Source: Streptomyces violaceusniger Tu 4113 (GTDB lineage Bacteria > Actinomycetota > Actinomycetes > Streptomycetales > Streptomycetaceae). From it: 64,000 nt of DNA. Below are positions 44,091 through 52,911 of the stretch, one piece after another. A program made the translations under genes and the position numbers. The DNA lies in the NCBI RefSeq assembly GCF_000147815.2, contig NC_015957.1, positions 2,480,001 to 2,544,000 of the forward strand. The letters run 5' to 3'. Each line of letters begins with the position of its first letter. Position 1 is the stretch's first letter. Under the pieces are notes generated by a model. It did no database searches. It had not been told where the DNA came from and saw nothing but the letters and a program-made list of their open reading frames with translations.

Positions 44091-45134
44091 TCACAGCAGG
44101 GAAAGCTGGGCGGGCGCCGGCGGCGAGTCGGCCCGGGCGTCCGGCTCCTCCGGCTCCTCCGGCACATTGCGGTGGGTGCCCGCCGCGTACGGGCCGATGC
44201 CGTACTCGGCGGCGAAGTCGTGGACCATCCCGGTGATCCGCCGCTGGTACCACTTCGGGGCGTACGAGCCGCCCTCGTAGAGCGCGTCGTACCGCCGCAG
44301 AAGCCGAGGGTGGTGGTGGGTGAGCCAGGTGGTGAACCACTCGCGGGCGCCCGGGCGCAGATGGAGCGCCAGCGGGGTCACGGAGGTGGCTCCGGCCTGA
44401 GCGATCGCCCTTACGGTGGCGCGCAACTGCTCGGCGGAGTCGCCGAGGAAGGGGATCACCGGCGCCATCAGCACGCCGCACGGGATCCCGTGGGAGGACA
44501 GCGTCCGTACGACGTCCAGGCGCCGCTCGGGCGAGGGCGTGCCCGGCTCGACGGTGCGCCACAGCTCGCCGTCGGTGAAGCCGACCGAGACCGAGACGCC
44601 GATGTCGGTGACGCGTGAGGCCCGCCGCAGCAGCTCCAGATCGCGCAGGATCAGCGTGCCCTTGGTGAGGATCGAGAAGGGGTTGGCGCGCTCCACGAGC
44701 GCCGTAAGGATGCCGGGCATCAACTGATACCGGCCCTCGGCGCGCTGGTAGCAGTCCACGTTGGTCCCCATGGCGATGTGCTCGCCGGCCCAGCGGCGGG
44801 AGGCCAGCTCGCGGCGGAGCAGCTCCGGCGCGTTGGTCTTCACCACGATCTGGGAGTCGAAGCCGATTCCGGTGTCCAGGTCGAGATAGCTGTGCGTCTT
44901 GCGTGCGAAGCAGTAGACGCAGGCGTGGGTGCAGCCGCGGTACGGGTTCACCGTCCACTCGAAGGGCATCCGGGACGCCCCGGGCACCCGGTTGATGATC
45001 GAGCGCGCCCGGATCTCATGGAAGGTGATCCCGCGGAACTCCGGGGTGTCGAAGGTACGGGTGGTCACCGCGTCCGCCGCGAAGAGGGCCGGGGTGGCCG
45101 ATGTGTCGTCTCGGGTCAGGTTGTCCCAGCGCAT
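44091..45134 (-). CDS. Rv2578c-family radical SAM protein
   Basis: A 347-residue radical SAM enzyme of the SplB/Rv2578c type. The 4Fe-4S motif is CTHACVYC (C68, C72, C75), followed by MGTNVDCYQRAEGRY and a TIM-barrel with SVSVGFTDGELWRTVEPGTPSPERRL. The final 30 residues are acidic and Pro-rich. Relatives include spore photoproduct lyase, and the mycobacterial gene is, as I recall, part of the LexA regulon, pointing to DNA repair. ATG 45134 follows GGAGG by 8 bases. An SOS-box-like sequence lies 37 bases upstream of the start. Confidence 0.88.
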   Translation of the reverse strand: MRWDNLTRDDTSATPALFAADAVTTRTFDTPEFRGITFHEIRARSIINRVPGASRMPFEWTVNPYRGCTHACVYCFARKTHSYLDLDTGIGFDSQIVVKTNAPELLRRELASRRWAGEHIAMGTNVDCYQRAEGRYQLMPGILTALVERANPFSILTKGTLILRDLELLRRASRVTDIGVSVSVGFTDGELWRTVEPGTPSPERRLDVVRTLSSHGIPCGVLMAPVIPFLGDSAEQLRATVRAIAQAGATSVTPLALHLRPGAREWFTTWLTHHHPRLLRRYDALYEGGSYAPKWYQRRITGMVHDFAAEYGIGPYAAGTHRNVPEEPEEPDARADSPPAPAQLSLL

Positions 45135-45170
45135 CGCAGGCACCTCCGGGTCTCGCTCGTTACCACAATA

Positions 45171-45182
45171 GAACACATGTTT
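45171..45182 (-). promoter_or_regulatory. LexA (SOS) box-like site upstream of the radical SAM gene
   Basis: Top strand TAGAACACATGTTTGA (core 45171-45182) matches the actinobacterial SOS consensus TCGAAC-N4-GTTCGA at most positions, with GAAC intact and GTTT for GTTC. It sits between a TTGACG at 45193-45198 (minus-strand reading) and the gene, a position suited to LexA repression. It also lies upstream of the SRPBCC gene on the other strand. Confidence 0.6.
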
Positions 45183-45292
45183 GATTGGTTTTCGTCAACC
45201 CCCGATTTGGGCGGGTGACCCTGAGGTGGTTGGCTTGCGCTCGTCAAGGCGTCACGGGCTGGGGCGCCACGTCGAGCGCGGAGGGACATGCG

Positions 45293-45745
45293 ATGGGCCA
45301 GGTCGAGGCCACTACGGAGCGGATCGTCACGGGTAAGCCCGAGGACGTGTTCGACGCACTCGCCGACTACCGCGAGACCCGCCCCCGGCTGCTTCCGCAG
45401 CAGTTCAGCGAGTACGAGGTACGCGAGGGCGGCGACGGTGAGGGCACCGTCGTGCACTGGAAGCTCCAGGCCACCAGCAAGCGGGTGCGCGACTGCCTGC
45501 TCGAGGTCTCCGAGCCGAGCGACGGCCAGTTGGTCGAGAAGGACCGGAACTCCTCCATGGTCACCACCTGGACCGTCACCCCGGCGGGTGAGGGCAAGTC
45601 GCGGGTCGTCGTCACCTCGACCTGGACCGGTGCGAGTGGCATCGGCGGCTTCTTCGAGCGGACCTTCGCCCCCAAGGGGCTGGCCCGGATCTACGACGAG
45701 CTGCTGGCCAAGCTCGCCGCCGAGACGGCCCAGACCGCCCAGTAG
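45293..45745 (+). CDS. SRPBCC-superfamily (START/polyketide-cyclase-like) protein
   Basis: A 150-residue helix-grip protein. The pattern ATTERIVTGKPEDVFDALADYRETRPRLLP at the N-terminus, the central beta strands (GTVVHWKLQ; VTTWTVTPAG; SRVVVTSTWTG) and the long C-terminal helix ARIYDELLAKLAAE match the fold, which binds lipids, polyketides or other hydrophobic ligands. No catalytic residue can be assigned. ATG 45293 follows GGAGGGA by 6-7 bases; longer versions of the frame are not supported. Probably monocistronic; the following MFS gene is 209 bases away. Confidence 0.85.
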   Translation: MGQVEATTERIVTGKPEDVFDALADYRETRPRLLPQQFSEYEVREGGDGEGTVVHWKLQATSKRVRDCLLEVSEPSDGQLVEKDRNSSMVTTWTVTPAGEGKSRVVVTSTWTGASGIGGFFERTFAPKGLARIYDELLAKLAAETAQTAQ

Positions 45746-45954
45746 CGCTCGGCGCGTCCTGATTCCGTCCCCCGGACCGAACGTCGCACTCACCGGTTCG
45801 GGTGGTTTTCTCCGCGGTCCGGCATACCCCCCGCACACACTCCCACCGGGGGGAATGCCGTCGATGGCCCCTCGTCGGTGATTCGTCGCTGTTTGCCCCT
45901 GGTTGCGCGTGATGCGAGAAATGGGCGGCGCAGGCGTGACGAGGGGAGAAGGAC

Positions 45955-48504
45955 GTGGGCGGCACCACCGGGACCACCGGGGCCACCGTGCCGAAGCGGC
46001 GAGAGAGCCACGAGCGGCACGGGGGGTACGAACCGGCGGGCCCTCCCGCCCACACCACCGACGAGGGAACCGACGGGGCCGGGGGCGCCGGGGCGGGCGC
46101 GGCCCCGCCTCCGGTGGCGGGCGCCGCCCCGGAGCCCGCCCCGCTCAGCCCCGCCCGGGTCCGGATGGTCTTCTTCGGGCTGATGCTCGCGCTGATGCTC
46201 GCGGCCCTCGACCAGACCATCGTCGCCACCGCCCTCCCCGAGGTGGTCGGCGAACTCCACGGCCTGGACAAGATGTCCTGGACCGTCACCTCCTACCTCC
46301 TCGCGGTCACCATCGTGCTGCCGGTCTACGGCAAGCTGGGCGACCTCATCGGCCGTAAGAGCGTCTTCGTCTTCGCGATCGTCGTCTTCGCCGCCGGATC
46401 CGCGCTCGCGGGCTGGTCCCGCACGATGGACGAGCTGATCGCCTTCCGCGCGGTGCAGGGCGTGGGCGCCGGCGGTCTGATGATCGGCGTCCAGGCGATC
46501 ATGGCCGATATCGTTCCGCCCCGGGAACGTGGCCGCTATATGGGGCTCATCGGCGCCGCGTTCGGCCTCGCCTCGGTGGCCGGGCCGCTGCTCGGCGGCT
46601 TCTTCACCGACCATGCCTCCTGGCGCTGGTGCTTCTACGTCAACGTCCCCTTCGGGCTGGTGACCCTCGCCGTCGTGGCCGCCGTCCTCAAGGTCCCGGA
46701 GCCGCCGCGGCGGGCGCGCTTCGACTATCTGGGCGCGCTGTTCCTGTCGCTGTTCTCCACCTGCGCGGTGCTGCTGACGAGTTGGGGCGGCACGGAGTAC
46801 GCGTGGGGTTCCCGCGTCATCCTCGGGCTCGCCCTGGGGGCGGCGGGCTCGGTGATCCTCTTCGTCGTCGTGGAGTGCGTCGTCCCCGAACCGATCATCC
46901 CCATGCGGCTGTTCCGCGACTCGGTCTTCTGCGTCAGCGGGCTGATCGGCGCCGGCATCGGCGTCGCCCTCTTCGGCGCCGCCAGCTATCTGCCGACCTT
47001 CCTGCAGATGGTCGACGGCGTCTCGGCCACCGAGTCGGGGCTGCTGATGGTGCCCATGATGGGCGGCATGGTGCTGGCCTCGATCATCTCCGGCCAGCTC
47101 ATCAGCGCCACCGGCCGCTACAAGGTCTTCCCCATCGTCGGCGGGCTGATCTCCGTCGTCGGCATGTGGCTGCTCTCCCGGCTGGAGGAGGACACCTCCC
47201 GCCAGGACTACAGCCTGTGGATGGGCGTCCTCGGACTCGGCCTCGGACTCGTCCTGCCGGTGCTCATCCTCGCCGTGCAGAACGCCGTGCCCGCGGCCGA
47301 CCTCGGCTCGGCCACCAGCGCCAACAACTACTTCCGGCAGATCGGCGGCAGCGTCGGCGCGGCCGTCTTCGGCACGCTCTTCGCCAACCGGCTCGCCGAC
47401 CGCTTCGAGGTCGACCTGCCCTCCGGAGCGGCGTACGGGCGCGGCGGCGACGGAACCGGTCTGCCCGACCCCGACTCGGTCACCCCGCAGATGGTGCACG
47501 CGATGCCGGGCGCCCTGCGGGACGGCTACATCGCGGCGTACGCCCACGCCATGCCGCGGATCTTCCTCTATCTCGTGCCGGTGCTCGTCCTGGGCTTCCT
47601 GCTCGCCTTCCTCCTGAAGGAGAAACCTCTGGTGTCCCACACCGACTATGTCGTCCAGCAAGACCTGCAAGACCCCGTGGTGCCGGCCGCGCGCACGGGC
47701 GCCCGGCCCTCCGCGGCGGCCGCGCCCTCCGCGCCGCCGCCCTCCGCTGGCGTCCCGGTCTGCGGCACGGTCCAGCACCATGACGGCACCTCGGTCCCAC
47801 GGGCGGCCCTGACCCTCATCGACATCGGCGGACGCCAGATCGGGCGCGGTGCCACCGGGGAGGACGGGCGGTACGCGCTGAGCACGCCCGGCGCCGGGTC
47901 GTACGTCCTGATCGCGGCGGCCGGCGGTCACCAGCCGCGGGCGGTCAGCGTCACCGTCGGGGACCGGCCGGTCGACCTGGACGTGGTCCTCGGCGGGGCG
48001 GGGCGGCTCGCCGGTGCCGTCCTTACGGCGGACGGCACCCCCGTAAGGGAGGCGACCGTCACCCTGACCGATGTGCGCGGCGAGGTCGTCGCGGCCACCC
48101 GCAGCGGCCGCGAAGGGGGCTATGTGATGGAGGAGTTGGTGGCGGGTGAATACACCCTCGCCGCCAGCGCCCCCGCGTTCCGCCCCGCCGCCCTCCCCAT
48201 CACCGTCCAGGCCGCCCGCGAGACCCGGCAGGACATCGAACTGGCCGGTGGCGCGGTCCTGCGCGGGGTCGTCCGGGCCACCGGCGGCCGGGTGGTGGAG
48301 GACGCCCGGGTCACGCTGCTGGACGCGGCGGGCAATGTGGTCGACACGGCGACGACGGGCCCCGACGGCGCGTTCCGCTTCATCGACCTGTCGGCGGGCG
48401 AGTACACGGTCATCGCGGCCGGCTACCCGCCGGTGGCGACGGTCCTCCAGATCGCGGGCGGCGGCCGTACGGAGCGCGATCTCCAACTGGGCTACGAGGA
48501 CTAG
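45955..48504 (+). CDS. DHA2 MFS transporter fused to three carboxypeptidase-regulatory-like beta-sandwich domains
   Basis: An 849-residue membrane protein. After a 65-residue Gly/Ala/Pro-rich tail, residues about 68-555 are a 14-TM DHA2 exporter ([17 protein letters not shown] in TM1; [14 protein letters not shown] loop; motif C-like [17 protein letters not shown]). Residues about 600-849 are three tandem CarboxypepD_reg/Cna-B-like domains, each with the G.V....G.PV..A.VTL.D..G.......G.DG.Y....L..G.Y...A pattern. For a 14-TM protein the C-terminus is cytoplasmic, odd for domains usually found outside the cell. The start is GTG 45955 behind GGGGAGAAGGA. Confidence 0.88.
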   Translation: MGGTTGTTGATVPKRRESHERHGGYEPAGPPAHTTDEGTDGAGGAGAGAAPPPVAGAAPEPAPLSPARVRMVFFGLMLALMLAALDQTIVATALPEVVGELHGLDKMSWTVTSYLLAVTIVLPVYGKLGDLIGRKSVFVFAIVVFAAGSALAGWSRTMDELIAFRAVQGVGAGGLMIGVQAIMADIVPPRERGRYMGLIGAAFGLASVAGPLLGGFFTDHASWRWCFYVNVPFGLVTLAVVAAVLKVPEPPRRARFDYLGALFLSLFSTCAVLLTSWGGTEYAWGSRVILGLALGAAGSVILFVVVECVVPEPIIPMRLFRDSVFCVSGLIGAGIGVALFGAASYLPTFLQMVDGVSATESGLLMVPMMGGMVLASIISGQLISATGRYKVFPIVGGLISVVGMWLLSRLEEDTSRQDYSLWMGVLGLGLGLVLPVLILAVQNAVPAADLGSATSANNYFRQIGGSVGAAVFGTLFANRLADRFEVDLPSGAAYGRGGDGTGLPDPDSVTPQMVHAMPGALRDGYIAAYAHAMPRIFLYLVPVLVLGFLLAFLLKEKPLVSHTDYVVQQDLQDPVVPAARTGARPSAAAAPSAPPPSAGVPVCGTVQHHDGTSVPRAALTLIDIGGRQIGRGATGEDGRYALSTPGAGSYVLIAAAGGHQPRAVSVTVGDRPVDLDVVLGGAGRLAGAVLTADGTPVREATVTLTDVRGEVVAATRSGREGGYVMEELVAGEYTLAASAPAFRPAALPITVQAARETRQDIELAGGAVLRGVVRATGGRVVEDARVTLLDAAGNVVDTATTGPDGAFRFIDLSAGEYTVIAAGYPPVATVLQIAGGGRTERDLQLGYED

Positions 48505-48515
48505 GCCGGCGCCCC

Positions 48516-48545
48516 GCCGGGAGGCGCGCCGCGGCGCCTCCCGGC
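48516..48545 (+). terminator. Terminator hairpin after the MFS fusion gene
   Basis: GCCGGGAGGCGC pairs perfectly with GCGCCTCCCGGC around a 6-base loop, 12 bases after the stop. It cleanly separates the transporter from the SpoIIE regulator gene. Confidence 0.85.
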
Positions 48546-48669
48546 AACAACTCCTTCGCACCTGCACACACATGACACCTATTCGGGTATTGCCTCCCCC
48601 GGACGCCCGCAACAGCCGTACCGTGGGTAGCGCTGTCGCAGATCTTGCGTGCGAAGGAGTCTTCCGCCT

Positions 48670-51156
48670 ATGGAGTACGGCACGTCGCGCTGCGACGACG
48701 GCCAGGGCGAGCGGCCCGCGGTGCCGGAGCAGCGCAGGGGTGTCCCCGGAAGGATGCCGCTCGCGGTCGTCGTCATCGACGCCGAAGGGCGCGTCACGCA
48801 CTGGAGTTCGGGGGCCCGCAGGCTCTTCGGACCCACGCGCGAACAGGCCGTCGGCTGCCCCGCCGTCGACCTGATGCCGGTCTCGGGGGCGTTACGCGGC
48901 GCGCAGGTGCGCACCGACGCGACGGGTCACCCGGAGCTCGACGATTCGCAGCTCGGCGCCATGTACTACCCCACCGCGGGCCGGGCCCGTATGGCGGACC
49001 CGGACCATGGCCGGGCGGACGTCCTGTGGTGGGCGTATCCCCTGGTGGGCCCCGGGCCGGAGCGGCTGCTCGTACTGGCGGCGGACGCCAACGCAGTGGG
49101 CGGGGACGCGCTGGGGCCGGACGGGCGGATCGCGCCCGGATTCGCGCTGCACACCGAGTTCCCCGGCGCCGAGCGGCTGGCCGGCCGGCTGCCGGACATC
49201 CTGCCCAACATGGGCCCGGCCACGGTCGGCCGGATCGTCGCCCAGGTGCTGGAACTGGGCTATCCGGTACTGGAGATCAGCCACTACGAGCGCGTCCCGG
49301 TGACGCCGGACTGGGGGATGCCGCGCTACCGCGAGCGCCGGGCGCGCCAGGAGGCCGTAGGACAGCGCGCGGTCACGGCGGACGGCGCACCGGATCGCGC
49401 GCACGCCTCCGGGCGGTCGCTGGACCCCGATGAGGTGGACCTGGAGTACGCGGCGGTCCGTGAGCGGCTGGAGTTCCTCAACGAGGTCAGCGGCCGTATC
49501 GGCACCTCCCTGGACCTCGCCCGCACCATCCGCGAGGTGACCAGCGCCGCCGTACCGCGCTTCGCGGACTTCGCCGGTACCCATCTGCGCGCCCAGGTCC
49601 TGGCGGGCGAGGGGTTCCCGGACGGCCCGCCCGACGTCACCACCGTCTGGCACCGCGTCTGGGTCGAGCACAACGACGAACCGGGCCGCTGGGACGACAC
49701 CGTGCCGGTCGGGGAGAGCATCGCGTTTCCCGAGCACACTCCGTTCTTCCAGTGCATGGTCACGGGCGAGCCGGTGCTGATCCCTTACATCGGCGACGAG
49801 GTGGGCGACCGGATCGCCGGGCAGTTCGAGAAGCGCGACCTCAGACCGCTGATCAACGGCCGGTCGATCCTGATCGTGCCGCTCAAGGCGCGCGATGTGG
49901 TGCTGGGCTTCATGGTGCTGCTGCGGCGCCCCGGGCGTGAGCCGTTCGACGACATGGACCGCACGACCGGCGCCGAACTGGCCGCCCGCGCAGGGCTCGT
50001 CCTCGACAACGCCCGGATGTACACCTACCAGGAGAACGTCGCCGAGACGCTCCAGGACAGCATGCTGCCCCAGGTGCCCCCGCGCATGACGGGCTGCGAC
50101 ACCGCGACCCGCTATCTGCCCGGGACCCGGCTCGGCAGGGTCGGCGGAGACTGGTTCGACACCATCAAGCTGCCCGGGTCGCGCACCGCGCTGGTGGTCG
50201 GCGACGTGATGGGACACGGGCTCACCTCGGCGGCGATGATGGGGCAGTTGCGCACCGCCGTGCAGACCATGGCCGCGCTCGATCTGCCGCCCGCCCAACT
50301 GCTCCGCAACCTCGACGATCTGGCCCAGCGGCTCGGCGAGCACTATCTGGCCACCTGTCTGTACGCCGTCTACGACCCCGTCTGCTCCGAGCTGGTGCTC
50401 TCCAACGCGGGCCATATCCCGCCCGTGCTGGTGCGGGCCCAGGACGGCCGCAGCGAGCTGCTGGACCTGCCGACCGGGGCGCCCATCGGCGTGGGCGGGG
50501 TGCCCTTCGAGACGGTGACGGTGCGGGTGGAACCCGGGGACCGGCTGGTGCTGTGCACGGACGGCCTGGTCGAGGTGCGCGGCCAGGACATCGGCGCCGG
50601 GATCGCCGCGCTGTGCGAATCCGCGGCGCATCCGGCGGCGTCCATGGACGACGCGTGCGACACCATCATCCGGGCGCTGGCCGCCGCCTCCCGCGACAAG
50701 GACGGCCGTGACGGCCGTAAGGACGACGTGGCGCTGCTGATGGCCCGGCTGGGCGGCATACCGGCCGAGCAGGTCGCCCAATGGCGGCTCGCGCTGGACC
50801 CCAGCGAGGTCGGGCGGGCCCGCCGGCTCGTCCGCGAGCGGCTGCTGCGGTGGGGGCTGCCGGAGTCCGTGGAGACCGCCGAGCTTCTGGTGAGCGAGGC
50901 GGTGACCAACGCGATACGGCATGCCCACACCCACCATGTGCGGCTGCGACTGGTCCGCACCGACGCCCTGCTGTGCGAGGTCACCGACGACGACCACGAA
51001 CTGCCGGCGCTGCTGAGCGCGGACCGCGACGACGAGAGCGGGCGCGGGCTGCGAGTGATCAGCGAACTGGCGCGCGAGTGGGGTACGAGTCGCACGGGGC
51101 GCGGTAAAACAGTGTGGTTCGAGCAGGCGTTGGCACACCCAGGGGAGCGGCGATGA
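48670..51156 (+). CDS. PAS-GAF-SpoIIE phosphatase-HATPase regulator
   Basis: An 828-residue signalling protein. A PAS-like domain (about 30-105, VVVIDAEGRVTHWSSGARRLFG) and a second sensory region precede a GAF domain (about 265-430). The PPM/SpoIIE phosphatase (about 445-665) has VGGDWFDTIKLPGSRTALVVGDVMGHG with the metal Asp residues and LVLCTDGLVE. The C-terminal HATPase_c anti-sigma-kinase domain (about 680-820) has LLVSEAVTNAIRHA (N-box) and GRGLRVISELAREWG (G-box). Such proteins can both phosphorylate and dephosphorylate anti-anti-sigma factors; none is encoded nearby. ATG 48670 has GAAGGAG upstream with 10-base spacing. It overlaps the next start. Confidence 0.92.
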   Translation: MEYGTSRCDDGQGERPAVPEQRRGVPGRMPLAVVVIDAEGRVTHWSSGARRLFGPTREQAVGCPAVDLMPVSGALRGAQVRTDATGHPELDDSQLGAMYYPTAGRARMADPDHGRADVLWWAYPLVGPGPERLLVLAADANAVGGDALGPDGRIAPGFALHTEFPGAERLAGRLPDILPNMGPATVGRIVAQVLELGYPVLEISHYERVPVTPDWGMPRYRERRARQEAVGQRAVTADGAPDRAHASGRSLDPDEVDLEYAAVRERLEFLNEVSGRIGTSLDLARTIREVTSAAVPRFADFAGTHLRAQVLAGEGFPDGPPDVTTVWHRVWVEHNDEPGRWDDTVPVGESIAFPEHTPFFQCMVTGEPVLIPYIGDEVGDRIAGQFEKRDLRPLINGRSILIVPLKARDVVLGFMVLLRRPGREPFDDMDRTTGAELAARAGLVLDNARMYTYQENVAETLQDSMLPQVPPRMTGCDTATRYLPGTRLGRVGGDWFDTIKLPGSRTALVVGDVMGHGLTSAAMMGQLRTAVQTMAALDLPPAQLLRNLDDLAQRLGEHYLATCLYAVYDPVCSELVLSNAGHIPPVLVRAQDGRSELLDLPTGAPIGVGGVPFETVTVRVEPGDRLVLCTDGLVEVRGQDIGAGIAALCESAAHPAASMDDACDTIIRALAAASRDKDGRDGRKDDVALLMARLGGIPAEQVAQWRLALDPSEVGRARRLVRERLLRWGLPESVETAELLVSEAVTNAIRHAHTHHVRLRLVRTDALLCEVTDDDHELPALLSADRDDESGRGLRVISELAREWGTSRTGRGKTVWFEQALAHPGERR

Positions 51157-51872
51157 GCGTCTCGGAGCGCTACCGGCAGGCGTGGGAGAGCTACTGGCAG
51201 CAGACCTCGGATGCCCCGGGGGAGGCCATCTGGGACGCGGACCCCTCGCTGAGCGCCGCCCCGCATCTGGACCTGCTGGCGCCGTACGCCGACTCCTCGC
51301 TGCCGGTCGTCGACCTGGGCTGCGGCAACGGCACCCAGACCCGCTATCTGGCCGCCCGCTTCGGGCGGGCGGTGGGCGTCGACCTGTCCCGCGCCGCGGT
51401 GGAGCACGCGCGGCGCGCCGATCCGGCGGGCACGGCGGAGTACCGGCAACTGAGCCTGACGGACGCGGCCGGGGTGGCGGAGCTGGCCCGGCGGCTCGGC
51501 GACGCCAATGTGTATATGCGCGCCGTCATCCACCAGAGCGACGCCGTCGACCGGCATCCGGTCGCGGAGGCGGTGGCCACGCTGCTGGGGCGGCGCGGGC
51601 GGGGGTTCGTCGTGGAGCTGACGGCGGAGTCCAAGGCCGTGCTGGCGGAGCTGACGGCGAGCCCGGACGGTCCGCCGCTGAAGCTGCGCCGGGTCTTCGA
51701 CCACGGGCTGCGGCCGGCCGACGCGGCGGACAAGGAGGTGCCGGAGGTGCTGGCGGAGGCCGGGCTGGAGATCCTTGCCGAGGGCCCGACGGCGCTGGCC
51801 CAGACGGAGCAGTGGCCGGACGGCTCACGGGTCGAGCTCCCGGCCCGCTGGTTCGTGGTCTCGCGGGCGTAG
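51153..51872 (+). CDS. Class I SAM-dependent methyltransferase
   Basis: A 239-residue Rossmann methyltransferase. Motif I is VVDLGCGNGTQTRYLA (about 56-71), with the acidic residue of VGVDLS after the second strand. The C-terminal half lacks recognisable substrate motifs, so the acceptor is unknown. Its ATG overlaps the SpoIIE-protein stop (ATGA) with AGGGGAG 5 bases upstream, which indicates coupled translation and perhaps joint function. An open frame reaching back to 51114 lies within the preceding gene and is not needed. Confidence 0.85.
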   Translation: MSVSERYRQAWESYWQQTSDAPGEAIWDADPSLSAAPHLDLLAPYADSSLPVVDLGCGNGTQTRYLAARFGRAVGVDLSRAAVEHARRADPAGTAEYRQLSLTDAAGVAELARRLGDANVYMRAVIHQSDAVDRHPVAEAVATLLGRRGRGFVVELTAESKAVLAELTASPDGPPLKLRRVFDHGLRPADAADKEVPEVLAEAGLEILAEGPTALAQTEQWPDGSRVELPARWFVVSRA

Positions 51873-51892
51873 GGCCCTTGCCCGCGGGCGAT

Positions 51893-51938
51893 TGGGGCGC
51901 GGGTTCGCGGGTGGTCGGGGCGCGGGTTCGCGGGTGGT
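51893..51938. repeat. Two tandem 23-bp copies
   Basis: GGGGCGCGGGTTCGCGGGTGGT plus one leading base occurs at 51893-51915 and 51916-51938 with a single mismatch, between the methyltransferase stop and the M55 gene. A shortened further relative follows to about 51975. No coding role is seen; the M55 promoter should be in 51975-52077. Confidence 0.9.
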
Positions 51939-52077
51939 CGGGGCCCTTCTCGGCGCACGGTCGGGGCGCGGCGGGCATGCCCCGGACGAGGCGGACACGG
52001 GCCGGGCGCGACAGTGGACTGGACCAGTTATCCACAGGGGTGGTTCGGGTCGGGCGCGGCGCGTAACGTGACGAGGC

Positions 52078-52911
52078 ATGAAGATCCTCATCAGCGCCGA
52101 CATGGAGGGCGCCACCGGCGTCACCTGGCCGGCTGATGTGCTGCCCGGCACCCCCCAGTGGGAGCGCTGCCGCCGTCTGTTCACCTCCGATGTGAGCGCG
52201 GCCGTCGCCGGATTCCTCGACGGCGGTGCGGACGAGGTGCTCATCAACGAGGCGCATTGGACCATGCGCAATCTGCTGCTGGAGGAGCTGGACGATCGCG
52301 CCCAGATGCTCACCGGCCGGCACAAGAGCCTGAGCATGGTCGAGGGCGTGCAGCACGGTGATGTGGACGGAGTGGCGTTCGTCGGCTACCACACCGGCGC
52401 GGGCACCGAGGGCGTCCTCGCCCACACCTACCTGGCCAACTCGATCACCGGAGTGTGGGTGAACGGCGCGCGGGCGAGCGAGGGGCGGCTCAACGCTCTG
52501 GTGGCCGCCGAGTACGGGGTGCCGGTGGTGCTGGTGACCGGGGACGACAAGACCTGTGAGGACGCCGGGGACTATGCGCCGGACGCCCGGTCGGTCGCGG
52601 TCAAGGACTATGTCTCGCGCTATGCGGCGGTCTGCCGCACCCCCGCCCGCACGGCCGCCGACATCCGGGCGGCGGCGCGGGAGGCGGCGGTGCTGGCGGT
52701 GCGCCACGAGCCCGCCCGCGGCGGGCCGTTCACGGTGGAGCTGGAATTCGACGCCGAGCATCTGGTGGGGGCGGCGAGCGTCGTCCCGGGCGTGGAGCGC
52801 AGTGGCGAGCGGCGCGTCGCGTACACCTCACCGACCATGTACGAGGGGATCCGCTGCTTCAAGGCCGTCACGACGGTCGTCTCGGCCGCGGTGGAGGAGC
52901 AATATGGCTGA
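52078..52911 (+). CDS. M55 family metallopeptidase (D-aminopeptidase DppA-like)
   Basis: A 277-residue zinc peptidase. The ligands known from B. subtilis DppA (D8, E10, H60, H104, E133) correspond to D8 and E10 in SADMEG, H60 in NEAHW, H105 in GYHTGAG and E135 in RASEG. DppA forms a self-compartmentalised decamer that releases D-amino acids from short peptides such as D-Ala-D-Ala. It is first in a five-gene run with M20 and S9 peptidases, suggesting uptake and recycling of peptidoglycan-derived or unusual peptides. It overlaps the M20 start by eight bases. Confidence 0.9.
   Translation: MKILISADMEGATGVTWPADVLPGTPQWERCRRLFTSDVSAAVAGFLDGGADEVLINEAHWTMRNLLLEELDDRAQMLTGRHKSLSMVEGVQHGDVDGVAFVGYHTGAGTEGVLAHTYLANSITGVWVNGARASEGRLNALVAAEYGVPVVLVTGDDKTCEDAGDYAPDARSVAVKDYVSRYAAVCRTPARTAADIRAAAREAAVLAVRHEPARGGPFTVELEFDAEHLVGAASVVPGVERSGERRVAYTSPTMYEGIRCFKAVTTVVSAAVEEQYG

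Noticed and set aside
45790..48801. 1003-codon minus-strand open frame
   Set aside because: Antisense to the MFS fusion gene; no recognisable domain.
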